Positions 34,166 to 42,193 of a stretch of DNA of 64,000 nt are shown here, in pieces. Position 1 is the first letter of the stretch; the number at the start of each line of letters is the position of its first letter. Made by a program: the position numbers and the translations under genes. Below the pieces are notes generated by a model. That model had not been told where the DNA came from and searched no databases. It saw only the letters and a list, made by a program, of their open reading frames with translations. The stretch comes from Streptomyces aculeolatus (lineage in GTDB: Bacteria; Actinomycetota; Actinomycetes; Streptomycetales; Streptomycetaceae). The stretch is taken from NCBI RefSeq assembly GCF_020400605.1, contig NZ_JAINRD010000001.1, forward strand, positions 620,001 through 684,000, read 5' to 3'.

Positions 34166-35505
34166 GCGAGCGAGCGCCGGGTCTGCTGGGCCAGTTGCTC
34201 CGCGGCGTCCTGGAGCACGGCCTGCGGGTCGCCGCCCTTGACGAGCACCTTGACCTGCGCGTCGCTGGCGAGCTTGAGGGCGCGGGCGTAGTCGCCGGAG
34301 TAGTACGTGGCGTCGGCGCCGTCGTCGAGGAGCTCGGTGAACGTCCGCAGCACGGCCTGGCCGCCGTAGTACGGGCGCTCCTCGGCGTACATCGGGTCGT
34401 CGTACGCGGCGGACAGGGCGGGGAAGACGCCGCCGGAGTCGAACATGTCGTTCATCGAGCGGGGCCTGGTGAGCGCGTACTCGACGAACTTCCAGGCCGC
34501 CTTCTGGCGCGGGCTGGAGCCGGCGACGGTGAGGTAGGTGGAGTTGACGATCGCGGACCGCTTGCCGCCGTCGGTGACGGCCGGGGGCCGGGTGAGCCGC
34601 CACTTGCCGGACTGGTCGGGGAACTGGTCCTCCATGTAGTGCGCCGCCCACGCGGCGAGCGGGGAGACGGCGACCTTGTCCGCCGAGACGAGCTTGGACC
34701 AGCCCTGTTCGCCGGAGGAGTCGCCGATCAGGCCGGCGTCATCGAGGCGCTTGACGATCGTGAGGGCCCGTACGGCCTCGTCGGAGGCGAGGGTGATGTT
34801 CCCGTCGAGGTCGAAGTAGAAGGCGCCCTGGAGCTGCATGAGCGACTGGAGGAAGTCGCAGTCGGGGCCGGGGGAGGCGGGCTTGTTGAGCCCGATGAGG
34901 TACGCGCCGGGGTTGGCCGACGTGAAGTCCTCGGCGGCGTCGATGACGTCGTCCCAGGTCGCGAAGGCCGTCGGGTCGAGCCCTGCCTTGTCGAACATGT
35001 CCTTGCGGTAGAAGAAGCCGAGCGGGTTCACCTCCCACGGCATCGCGCGGGCCTTGCCGTCCTCGTCCAGGACGGTCGGCCACAGGCCCTTCGCGAACCG
35101 GTCCTTGTGCGCGTCGGCGCCGAGGGCGGACAGGTCGGCGAGGCCGCCGGGGAACTTCTCGACGTAGCCGGGGAAGTAGTCGCAGCCGATGTGCAGCACG
35201 TCCGCGAGCCCCTGGCCGCCGGAGGCCATGCCGACGGTGATCTTGTCCCAGATCGCGGGGTTGCCGACGTCCCGTACGTCGACGGTGATGCCGGGGTTGT
35301 CCTTCTCGAAGGCGGGGACGACGCCGCGGAGCGCCTCGGCGGCGGTCGTCCAGGACCAGACGGTGACCTTGCCGGTGTCGGCGTCACCGCCGGCGGCGGA
35401 GGGGGAGCCGGAACCGGTACACGCGCCGAGCGCGGAGCCGGAGGCGAGGGTGAGGAGGCCGGCACCGGAAACGCGGAACAGATGGCGACGGGATATGCCT
35501 GACAT
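34162..35505 (-). CDS. Sugar-binding lipoprotein of the ABC transporter
   Basis: A 447-residue extracellular solute-binding protein (CUT1 family 1). The start ATG 35505 has AAGGAG six bases upstream. Residues 1-28 form an export signal with a twin-arginine-like SRRHLFRVSG and a lipobox SALGAC, so it may be a Tat-exported lipoprotein. Binding-protein features include TVWSWTTAAEALRGVVPAFEKDNPGITVDV and VNPLGFFYRKDMFDKAGLDP. It captures the oligosaccharide (probably an alpha-galactoside, from the GH36 neighbour) for the two permeases. Confidence 0.92.
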   Translation of the reverse strand: MSGISRRHLFRVSGAGLLTLASGSALGACTGSGSPSAAGGDADTGKVTVWSWTTAAEALRGVVPAFEKDNPGITVDVRDVGNPAIWDKITVGMASGGQGLADVLHIGCDYFPGYVEKFPGGLADLSALGADAHKDRFAKGLWPTVLDEDGKARAMPWEVNPLGFFYRKDMFDKAGLDPTAFATWDDVIDAAEDFTSANPGAYLIGLNKPASPGPDCDFLQSLMQLQGAFYFDLDGNITLASDEAVRALTIVKRLDDAGLIGDSSGEQGWSKLVSADKVAVSPLAAWAAHYMEDQFPDQSGKWRLTRPPAVTDGGKRSAIVNSTYLTVAGSSPRQKAAWKFVEYALTRPRSMNDMFDSGGVFPALSAAYDDPMYAEERPYYGGQAVLRTFTELLDDGADATYYSGDYARALKLASDAQVKVLVKGGDPQAVLQDAAEQLAQQTRRSLA

Positions 35506-35543
35506 GTCTGACTCCTTGGCGCACAGATGGGGCGAGGGTCGGG

Positions 35544-36722
35544 TCAACTCCGCCGGGAGCCCGCCGCCCGGAGGGCGGAGGCGAGCAGGGCGGAGGTGTC
35601 GGGGTGGGTGGTGGCGTGGGGGGAGAGCCGGATCCAGTCGCCGCGCAGGGTCGTGACGAGGCCGGCGTCGAGGAGGGTGCGGTGGAGGAGGGCGGGGTCG
35701 ACCCCGGGGAGGCGGAGCCGCCCGATGGCGGCGGCGGGGGCGCTACGGCCACGGGGGGCGCTGCCGTTACGGGGGCGGGCATGGCCGCCGCTACGGGGAT
35801 GGCTGCCGCTCGCCACCTCGGCGCCCTCGGCGAGGGCGGCGTCGAGGAGGTGGCCGAGCGACTCGGCGGCGAGCCCGGCGATCTGCTTGACGCCGACGGC
35901 TCGTACGAGGTCGAGGCCGGTGCGCAGCGCGGTGACGGCGGGGCCGTCGGGGTTGGTGAACTTGTGCGCGGCGGCGCCGGGCAGGGCGGGATGGGGGTGG
36001 GCGGACGCCCCGAGGGGATCCTGCACCCCGGACCACCCGCCGAGCCCGGGCCGGAGCAGATCGGCCACCCGGTCCCGTACGAGGAACAGGGCGGCACCCC
36101 ACCCGGAACGCAGCCACTTCTGCCCCCCGGAGGCGAGGACGTCGGCGGCGTCGACGGCGAACTCGACGACGCCGAGGGCCTGCACGGCGTCGACGACGAG
36201 GACGCGGCGGGGACCGATGAGGTCCTTGATCTCGGCGAGGGGGGTGCGGAACCCGGTGGCGGCGTCGACGGCGCAGACGGAGACGGCGAGGAGCCGGTCG
36301 TCGAGATGCGGCCGGACGGTGTCGGCGGTCAGCGGCCCGTCGACCATGCGCACGCGGAGCCCGGCGTGCCGCTCGGCGACGCGGAGCCAGGGATAGACGA
36401 CGGCGGGGAAGTCCCCCCGGGAAACGAGCACGTCACCGGACCCGCGGAGGGCGTGGGCGGCGGCGAACATCCCGTGGGAGGTGGAACTGAGCAGGGTGAC
36501 CTCCCCGGGGGAGGCGTCCAGCAGTTCGGCGGCTCCCCGGGAGGCGGCGGCTTCCTCGGCCTCGAACTCGGCTAGGGCTTCGTAGGGCCGCAGCATGGAG
36601 GAGTGGGCGGCGCGGGCGAGGACGTCGCGGACGTCGGCGGACACGGGCCCGAAGCGGGCGAAGTCGAGGTAGCCGGCGGGCTCGTGGAAGCGCCGCAGGT
36701 AGGCCTCGATTTGATCGTTCAT
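35544..36722 (-). CDS. Class V aminotransferase-like PLP enzyme, first gene of the galactoside operon
   Basis: A 392-residue fold-type I PLP enzyme related to class V aminotransferases and isopenicillin-N-epimerase-like proteins. The cofactor Lys is K202 (SGGQKWLRSGWG) and D178 (VVDAVQ) would hold the pyridine nitrogen. An Arg/Gly/Ser-rich insert (EVASGSHPRSGGHARP and onward) precedes the last barrel strands. The ATG at 36722 lacks a good ribosome site; TTG 36731 is possible. It leads the transporter operon with a 38-base gap, which is unexpected for sugar catabolism: it may act on an amino sugar or an amino-acid conjugate, or be unrelated. Function not assigned. Confidence 0.75.
   Translation of the reverse strand: MNDQIEAYLRRFHEPAGYLDFARFGPVSADVRDVLARAAHSSMLRPYEALAEFEAEEAAASRGAAELLDASPGEVTLLSSTSHGMFAAAHALRGSGDVLVSRGDFPAVVYPWLRVAERHAGLRVRMVDGPLTADTVRPHLDDRLLAVSVCAVDAATGFRTPLAEIKDLIGPRRVLVVDAVQALGVVEFAVDAADVLASGGQKWLRSGWGAALFLVRDRVADLLRPGLGGWSGVQDPLGASAHPHPALPGAAAHKFTNPDGPAVTALRTGLDLVRAVGVKQIAGLAAESLGHLLDAALAEGAEVASGSHPRSGGHARPRNGSAPRGRSAPAAAIGRLRLPGVDPALLHRTLLDAGLVTTLRGDWIRLSPHATTHPDTSALLASALRAAGSRRS
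36708..36721. promoter_or_regulatory. Candidate LacI-type site, copy overlapping the start codon
   Basis: GATTTGATCGTTCA is an exact 14-base repeat of the upstream copy and overlaps the ATG of the PLP enzyme gene. Its dyad (TTTGA-TCGT-TCA) is less complete than the upstream copy. Confidence 0.4.
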
Positions 36723-36760
36723 ATTACGCAAGCTGCCGTTTCATGTGATGGAACCCCCAA

Positions 36761-36776
36761 GATTTGATCGTTCAAA
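36761..36776. promoter_or_regulatory. Candidate LacI-type operator TTTGATCGTTCAAA
   Basis: TTTGATCGTTCAAA (36763-36776) is a 14-bp dyad with a central CG, the usual LacI-family geometry, 53 bp upstream of a second partial copy. It lies 41 bases upstream of the first gene of the operon that ends with a LacI regulator. Confidence 0.5.
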
Positions 36777-36912
36777 CTAGCAGCGGGTGGAAACCCGAAC
36801 AAGAGAGGGAACGAGAGAAGAACGAGAGGGCGTGGAGGGCCGCCACGGTGAGGGCAAAGCCGCAACGGCCCGCTGGGGCGCGTCATCCTGGGTTGCGACG
36901 CACAATGTGCGG

Positions 36913-38282
36913 ATGACGTACACCGAGGATCCGGCCGCCGCACACGCCTGGGCGGCTCTGGGGGGCCGGGGCCAACTGGTCGAGAGGGTGTGCTTTGAGG
37001 GGGCCGGCACTGTCCTGCCGTCGCGTTTGCCCGTGAGGGAACTGGCGCGGGCCTGCGTGGGGGTGTCTTCGCTGGCGGCGGCGGAACTGCTGGCCCTGCG
37101 CAACCGCGTGCCGGTGCCGGCGGTGCGGGTGAACGAGGCGGCGGTGGCCACCGCGTTCGTCAGCGAACGCCACCTGCGGATCGACGGCCGGGCGCCGACG
37201 TCGTTCGCTCCGCTGTCCGGGTTCTGGCAGGCAGCCGACGGCTGGGTGCGTACCCATGCCAACTACCCGCACCACCGTGCCCGTCTGCTCCGTGCCCTGG
37301 GCATCGCGGACACGGGGCAGGACCAGGTGTTGGTGGATGTGCTCGCGAAGGAACTGGCATCGCGTCCGGCTCGGGAGGTCCAGGAGACCGTCTACGCGGG
37401 AGGCGGGCTGGCCGTGGCCGTGGCCACCGCACCCGCTCCGGCCGGACCCGCTCTGGTCGAGACGCGGCACGTGGGCCGGGGCGGCCCCCGGCTGCTGGCG
37501 CCCGCGTCCGTGCCGGCCCAGGGAGTGCGGGTGCTTGACCTCACCCGCGTCATCGCCGGCCCCGTCGGCACCCGCACACTGGCGTTGCTGGGCGCCGACG
37601 TGTTGCGCGTGGACGCCCCGCAGCTCGCGGAGGACGAAGACGCCCACGCTGACACCGGCATGGGAAAGCGCTCCACGCTGCTCGACCTCGCCGGCTCTGG
37701 CGACCGGCGCGTCTTCGAGGGTCTTCTCAGCCGGGCCGATGTCGTGGTGACCGGCTACCGCCCCGGTGCCCTGGACCGGCACGGACTGGCTCCCGACGCG
37801 CTCCAGGCCCGGCACCCCGGCCTGATCGTCGCGCAACTGTGCGCCTGGGGCTGGTCCGGCCCCTGGGCCGAGCGCCGCGGCTTCGACAGCCTGGTCCAAG
37901 CCGGTACCGGTATCGCCGCGATCGAGGCGGCGGCCGACGGCCGCCCCGGCGTACTGCCCGCGCGCAGGCGCTGGACCACGGAACCGGGTACCTGCTCGCC
38001 GCCGCCGTCCTGCGTGCGCTGAGCGACCGCCAGGCCACCGGCGGCGGGCGGCATCTTCGGCTCTCCCTGGCGGGCACGGCGTCCTGGCTGCTGCATGGCA
38101 TCCGCTCCGCCCCCGCCCGGGGCGAAGCCGCCCTCCACGACCCCGAACCCTGGCTCACCGAGACCGAATCGCCCTACGGCCTGCTGCGTCATGCTCTGCC
38201 CCCGGTCCACTACGACGGCGCACCCGCGAACTGGAACCGCGCACCTACCCGGTGGGGCACCGATCTGCCGAACTGGACCTGA
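36913..38282 (+). pseudogene. Frameshifted family III CoA-transferase (CaiB/BaiF)
   Basis: A CoA-transferase gene broken by one frameshift. Frame 1 runs from ATG 36913 to a stop at 38022 and contains RVLDLTRVIAGPVGTRTLALLGADVLRVDAP, an Asp at the expected catalytic position (HADTGMGKRSTLLDL) and WGWSGPWAERRGFDSLVQAGTGIA. From about 37966 the family sequence continues in another frame (QALDHGTGYLLAAAVLRALSDRQ ... LPPVHYDGAPANWNRAPTRWGTDLPNW) to 38282. The switch coincides with a GCGCGC run at 37960-37965; removing two bases restores PAQALDHG. It is either a true slippage mutation or a sequencing error. The next gene is also decayed, which favours real loss. Confidence 0.8.
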
Positions 38283-38372
38283 ACGGAAGCAGATTGCCGG
38301 CGATAGCGGCGTCGAGACCACGCTTGAGGCCGTTGCTGCGCGGTGGCACGCATCCCGGGTGGTCTTCGCGGG

Positions 38373-38659
38373 GATCCGCGGCGTGAAGCCGTGGCGGGTG
38401 CAGACCGCCGTCAGTGCGCTCCGGCAGTGTGCGCAGCCGCCGATCCACGGTGAACCGCGGTGGTCGGCCACGGTGTCGTCCGGGTGACGGCTGACCAGGT
38501 GGATCGGGTCGTCCGTCACGTGGGTCAGGCGGAAGCCGTCGTCCTCCAGCGGGGCGTGTGCGTAGCGGAAGACCAGGGCCACGTCCGCGTCCCCCCGGCG
38601 CGGCATCTGCCGTGGCGCGCCACCGCTGCGAGCACCTTCAGGTGGACGAGGTTCAGCAC
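38373..38659 (-). pseudogene. LysR-family regulator remnant (DNA-binding domain deleted)
   Basis: From GTG 38659 the minus strand reads LNLVHLKVLAAVARHG, the start of a LysR regulator, but after about 16 codons the sequence jumps in another frame to the effector domain (GDADVALVFRYAHAP ... FRLTHVTDDPIHLVSRHPDDTVADH ... FTPRI, 38594-38373) and then stops resembling the family. The helix-turn-helix and linker (roughly 120 residues) and the C-terminal end are missing. It adjoins the broken CoA-transferase gene, so deletions probably brought the two remnants together. It is divergent from the reductase-fold gene it once probably regulated. Confidence 0.75.
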
Positions 38660-38661
38660 AT

Positions 38662-38676
38662 ATCAAGGATATTGAT
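38662..38676. promoter_or_regulatory. LysR-type box ATC-N9-GAT
   Basis: ATCAAGGATATTGAT fits the ATC-N9-GAT (T-N11-A) pattern of LysR sites and overlaps a second dyad ATATC-AAG-GATAT (38660-38672). It lies between the LysR remnant and the reductase gene, so the operator has outlived its regulator. Confidence 0.55.
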
Positions 38677-38764
38677 GCGATCGTCGGTGTTTTGGCATTG
38701 GACGTCATTACTCCGGTCCGGCCATGCTCTCCGCATCAGTCGACCCGACTCCCCGAGGAGCACC

Positions 38765-39424
38765 ATGAGCAAGGTCAGATGCCATATCTCGATCTCCCTC
38801 GACGGCTACGTCGCCGGCCCCCGGCAGAGCGAGGAGGAGCCGCTCGGTGTCGGCGGCGAGGGGCTGCACGACTGGGCGATTCCGCTGGCCGCCTGGCGTG
38901 AGCTGCATGACCTGGAGGGCGGTGCGGTCAGCGCCAGTACCTCCGTGTTCGAGGAGTCCACCGACAACATCGGCGCGGCCGTCATGGGCCGCGGCATGTT
39001 CGGTCCCGTGGGCCGGGGTCCGTGGGCGGAGGACGAGCCGTGGAACGGCTGGTGGGGCGACAACCCGCCGTACCACTACCCGGTCTTCGTCGTCACCCAC
39101 CACCCGCGCGCGGCCGTCGAGATGGAGGGCGGCACCACCTTCCACTTCGTCACCGGCGGCATCGAGTCCGCGCTCGCGCAGGCGAAGGAGGCCGCCGGCG
39201 GCAAGGACGTGATGGTCTGGGGCGGCGGGCAGATCGTGGGGCAGTACCTGGCCGCCGGCCTCCTCGACGTGCTCGAACTGCACGTCGTCCCCATCCTCCT
39301 CGGCGGCGGCTCCCGCCTCCTCGACGACCTCGGGGATACGGACGTACGGCTGGAGCAGGTCCGGGCCGTCGAGGGGGACGGGGTCGCCCATCTCAAGTAC
39401 CTGGTTCGGTCCTCCGGGCGCTGA
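38765..39424 (+). CDS. Dihydrofolate-reductase-fold (RibD C-terminal) protein
   Basis: A 219-residue protein of the RibD_C/YwjB group (DHFR-like fold, NADPH-binding). Typical parts are RCHISISLDGYVAGP, AAVMGRGMFGPVG, YPVFVVTHHPRAAVEMEGGTTFHFVTGG, DVMVWGGGQIVGQYLAAGLLDVLELHVVPILLGGGSRLL. GAGGAG precedes the ATG. These proteins probably reduce small molecules, but substrates are rarely known. Its 3' end overlaps the convergent DUF1275 gene by 32 bases. The adjacent LysR regulator is destroyed, so it may now be constitutive or silent. Confidence 0.87.
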   Translation: MSKVRCHISISLDGYVAGPRQSEEEPLGVGGEGLHDWAIPLAAWRELHDLEGGAVSASTSVFEESTDNIGAAVMGRGMFGPVGRGPWAEDEPWNGWWGDNPPYHYPVFVVTHHPRAAVEMEGGTTFHFVTGGIESALAQAKEAAGGKDVMVWGGGQIVGQYLAAGLLDVLELHVVPILLGGGSRLLDDLGDTDVRLEQVRAVEGDGVAHLKYLVRSSGR

Positions 39425-40124
39425 GGAGCAGCATCGCCCCCGCCGTCGCCACCAGCAGCGGCACCGCCGCCGTCCTCGGGGCGTACGCCAGCAGCAGACC
39501 GCCGACCAGGCCCCCCGCCAGCAGTGCCGCCAGGATCGCCGTGCGCAGGCCGGCGTGCTTGCGGTCGCCCTGGGCCAGGCCGGAGATCAGCGACGTCAGC
39601 GTGCCCGTGACGAACGTCGTCGTGATGCCCGCCCGGTCCAGGCCCCGCGCCGCCGCCGTCTGGACGCCCATCGCCGTCGCCGACGCGGCGATCAGGCCGG
39701 CGCCGGCGGCCGTGCCGGGGGCGGCGTCCGCCGCCCCCCAGCCGGCGAGGAAGAGGACGTGCAGGGCGAGGCCGACGGCGAGGACCCGGGCGGAGCCGGC
39801 CGGGCGGGTGCGCAGCAGGCGGGTGCGGAGCAGGCGGAAGCCCGCGAGCATGCCGAGGGCGAAGCCCGCGAACGAGGCGGTGCAGCGCAGCACGTCGCCC
39901 CGCAGCACCTCCTGCCACGACTCGTCCGACGTGGCCGCCATGCCGACGAGCACCAGGTTGCCCGTCATGTTCGCCGTGAACACCCCGCCCAGGCCCAGGA
40001 ACGAGATCGCGTCCGTGATCCCCGCCGTGACGGTGAGGAGGATCAGGGCCGTGTCGGTTCGGAAGGTCCCTCCGCGCCCCGGGGGCGCGACCGTCCGGCG
40101 GGGCTCCGTCTCAGTCGTCGTCAC
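39393..40124 (-). CDS. DUF1275 (YoaK-like) membrane protein
   Basis: A 243-residue membrane protein with about six helices. The family signature is evident: LTVTAGITDAISFLGLGGVFTANMTGNLVLVG and MGVQTAAARGLDRAGITTTFVTGTLTSLISGL. The GTG start at 40124 overlaps the stop of the GlcG-like gene (GTGA). Function unknown in general; membership of this operon with a GlcG-like protein and aldehyde dehydrogenase hints at transport of a substrate or product, which is inference. Confidence 0.85.
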   Translation of the reverse strand: MTTTETEPRRTVAPPGRGGTFRTDTALILLTVTAGITDAISFLGLGGVFTANMTGNLVLVGMAATSDESWQEVLRGDVLRCTASFAGFALGMLAGFRLLRTRLLRTRPAGSARVLAVGLALHVLFLAGWGAADAAPGTAAGAGLIAASATAMGVQTAAARGLDRAGITTTFVTGTLTSLISGLAQGDRKHAGLRTAILAALLAGGLVGGLLLAYAPRTAAVPLLVATAGAMLLLSARRTEPGT

Positions 40125-40570
40125 GCGGCCCCCGTCGCCACCTTCCGCTCGAACGCCGCCAGCGCCGCGGCGCCGACCGCCTTGTCCTGGTCGCCGTTGC
40201 CGCCGCTCACGCCCACGGCGCCGACGACCTCGCCCTCGTACACGATCGGGAACCCGCCGACGAACGCCGCGAAGCGGCCCGGGTGCATGTGCTGGATGCC
40301 GAACGCCTCGTTCCCCGGCAGCGCCGGGCCCTTCGGCTCCTCGTTGAACAGGTGCGTGGCGCGCTGGTGGCCGGCCGCCGTGAACGCCTTCGCGATGGCG
40401 ATCTCCACGCCCGTCAGCCGCGCGCCCGTCATGCGGTGCAGGGCGATGGGGTGGGCGCCGTCGTCGGCGATGCAGATGGTCTGCCTGACGCCGATCCTGG
40501 CCGCCTCGGCCTCGGCGGCCTCCAGCATGACCAGGGCGTCTTCGAGGGTCAGTCGGTGGATCCTGTGCAT
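40121..40570 (-). CDS. GlcG/HbpS-like protein
   Basis: A 149-residue GlcG/HbpS-fold protein (haem-binding or small-ligand-binding; DUF336). Visible family features are LTLEDALVMLEAAEAEAARIGVRQTICIADDGAHPIALHRM, GVEIAIAKAFTAA and GGFPIVYEGEVVGAVGVSGGNGDQD. No signal peptide. Members occur in glycolate, diol and aromatic catabolic operons as small accessory proteins. It sits 12 bases downstream of the aldehyde dehydrogenase gene, consistent with such a role. Confidence 0.87.
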   Translation of the reverse strand: MHRIHRLTLEDALVMLEAAEAEAARIGVRQTICIADDGAHPIALHRMTGARLTGVEIAIAKAFTAAGHQRATHLFNEEPKGPALPGNEAFGIQHMHPGRFAAFVGGFPIVYEGEVVGAVGVSGGNGDQDKAVGAAALAAFERKVATGAA

Positions 40571-40582
40571 GGGGTTCCTTCC

Positions 40583-42004
40583 TCAGTACGCGCAGTAGAC
40601 CGTCTTCGTGTCCGTCACGAACTCCAGTGCCGTCCGCCCCCCTTCGGGGAACGCCCCGGAGCTGGACGCGCCCCAGCCCCCGAACGGCGGCGCGACGCCG
40701 TTGCCCGTCGTGCGTTCGTTGACCTTGACCACCCCGCAGCGCGCCGCCCGCAGGAAGCGGTGCGCGGTGCCGAGGTCGCGGGTGTGGATCGCGGTGACCA
40801 GGCGGTGCGGGTCCGCGTTGATCTCGGCGAGCGCCTGCTCCGGGCCCTCCACCGGCACCACCGACAGCAGCGGCCCGAACAGCTCGCCCGTGTTCACCGG
40901 ATGGTCCGCCGGTACGCCGGTCAGCACCGCCGGCAGCACCCAGTGCCCCGCCGGATCCGCCCCCGGCGCCAGCGATCCGCGCCCCGCGACGACGGCGCCC
41001 GCGGCGACGGCCGAGTCGAGCAGCCCGGTGAGGCGGGTGCGCTGCGCGGCGGTGGCGGCGGGGCCGATGTCGGCGCCCGGGTCGTCGCCGCGCCCGGCGG
41101 TCAGCTTCGCGGCCCGCTCCGCCAGCAGCGCGGTGAACTCCGCCGCCACCGGTCGCTCCACCAGCACCCGGTCCGTCGCGGTGCACACCTGGCCGGTGAG
41201 CCCGAAGGCCCCGGCGGCAACCTCCGCCGCCGCGCGCGGCAGGTCGGCGTCGGCGCAGACCAGGGCGGCGTTGTGCCCGCCCAGCTCGAACTGGACCCGG
41301 GCGGCGGGCCCCACCGTGGCGCGCAGCGCCGCGCCGACCCGGTCGGAGCCGGTGAACGTCACGGCCCGTACCTCCGGCGCCCCCGCCAGCGCCGCCATCG
41401 CCGCCGGGTCGTCGCCCTGGACGACCCGCAGCACGTCCTCCGGCACTCCGCCGCGATGGCAGGCCGCGGCCAGCCGGGCGCCGACGCCCGGGGTGACCGG
41501 CGATGGCTTGAAGACGACGGTGTTCCCGGCGGCGAGCGCGGGGGCGATCTTCCGGGCGGCCAGCGAGACCGGGAAGTTCCACGGCGTGACGGCCACGACG
41601 ACGCCGAGCGGCACGCGCAGCGTCCACGCCGCGACACCAGGGCTCTCGCCGGGGTACGTCGCCCCCTCCACCAGGTACGCGAGCTGCGCCGCGAGCCGGA
41701 ACTGCTCGACGGTCTTGGCCACTTCGCCGCGCGCGGCGCCGAGCGTCTTGCCCTCTTCGCGGCAGATCAGCTCCGCCAGCGGCGCCGCGTCCGCGGCGAG
41801 TTCGGCGGCGGCGCCGTGCAGCGCCTCCGCACGCCGCCCCGCGGGCGCCGCGGCCCAGCCCTCGAAGGCCCGGTGGGCGGTACGCACCGACCCGGCGGCC
41901 TGCGCCGGGGTCGCCGCGGCGACCTCGGTGACGGTCTCGCCCGGCGCCGCGGGGTCGGTCGAGCGGAGCACCGCCGGTTCGGCGGTCGGACCGGGCGCCG
42001 TCAT
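40583..42004 (-). CDS. NAD(P)-dependent aldehyde dehydrogenase
   Basis: A 473-residue ALDH that oxidises an aldehyde to its acid. The catalytic residues are present: N143 (PWNFP), E240 (FELGGHNAAL) and C274 (GQVCTATD); FTGSDRVG is the coenzyme turn. It is closest in style to benzaldehyde/salicylaldehyde-type dehydrogenases (APALAAGNTVVFKPSPVTPG). It is divergent from the PucR regulator and leads an operon with a GlcG-like and a DUF1275 gene. A possible source of its aldehyde is the HDO oxygenase or amine pathway encoded in the same island (inference). Confidence 0.9.
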   Translation of the reverse strand: MTAPGPTAEPAVLRSTDPAAPGETVTEVAAATPAQAAGSVRTAHRAFEGWAAAPAGRRAEALHGAAAELAADAAPLAELICREEGKTLGAARGEVAKTVEQFRLAAQLAYLVEGATYPGESPGVAAWTLRVPLGVVVAVTPWNFPVSLAARKIAPALAAGNTVVFKPSPVTPGVGARLAAACHRGGVPEDVLRVVQGDDPAAMAALAGAPEVRAVTFTGSDRVGAALRATVGPAARVQFELGGHNAALVCADADLPRAAAEVAAGAFGLTGQVCTATDRVLVERPVAAEFTALLAERAAKLTAGRGDDPGADIGPAATAAQRTRLTGLLDSAVAAGAVVAGRGSLAPGADPAGHWVLPAVLTGVPADHPVNTGELFGPLLSVVPVEGPEQALAEINADPHRLVTAIHTRDLGTAHRFLRAARCGVVKVNERTTGNGVAPPFGGWGASSSGAFPEGGRTALEFVTDTKTVYCAY

Positions 42005-42156
42005 CGCCCCGCTCCGGGCCAGGTCGTTTTGCCCGGACTCTGGTGCGCAAGTGCTTTTCTCGACAAGATGACCTCCACGTCCTCATCGGCCGGGCAGCGT
42101 GTCGTGGTTCCTCAAGACAGCCCCTAGCTTTGGCGTTTCCGGCCGACGCGGCTTCG

Positions 42157-42162
42157 TACAAT
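42157..42162 (+). promoter_or_regulatory. TACAAT -10 element of the PucR gene
   Basis: TACAAT lies 31 bases upstream of the start codon and just ahead of the AGGAGG ribosome site. No good -35 is seen at 17 bp. Confidence 0.4.
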
Positions 42163-42193
42163 CCGCACCATCGCCGCAGGAGGATGTAGGCAG

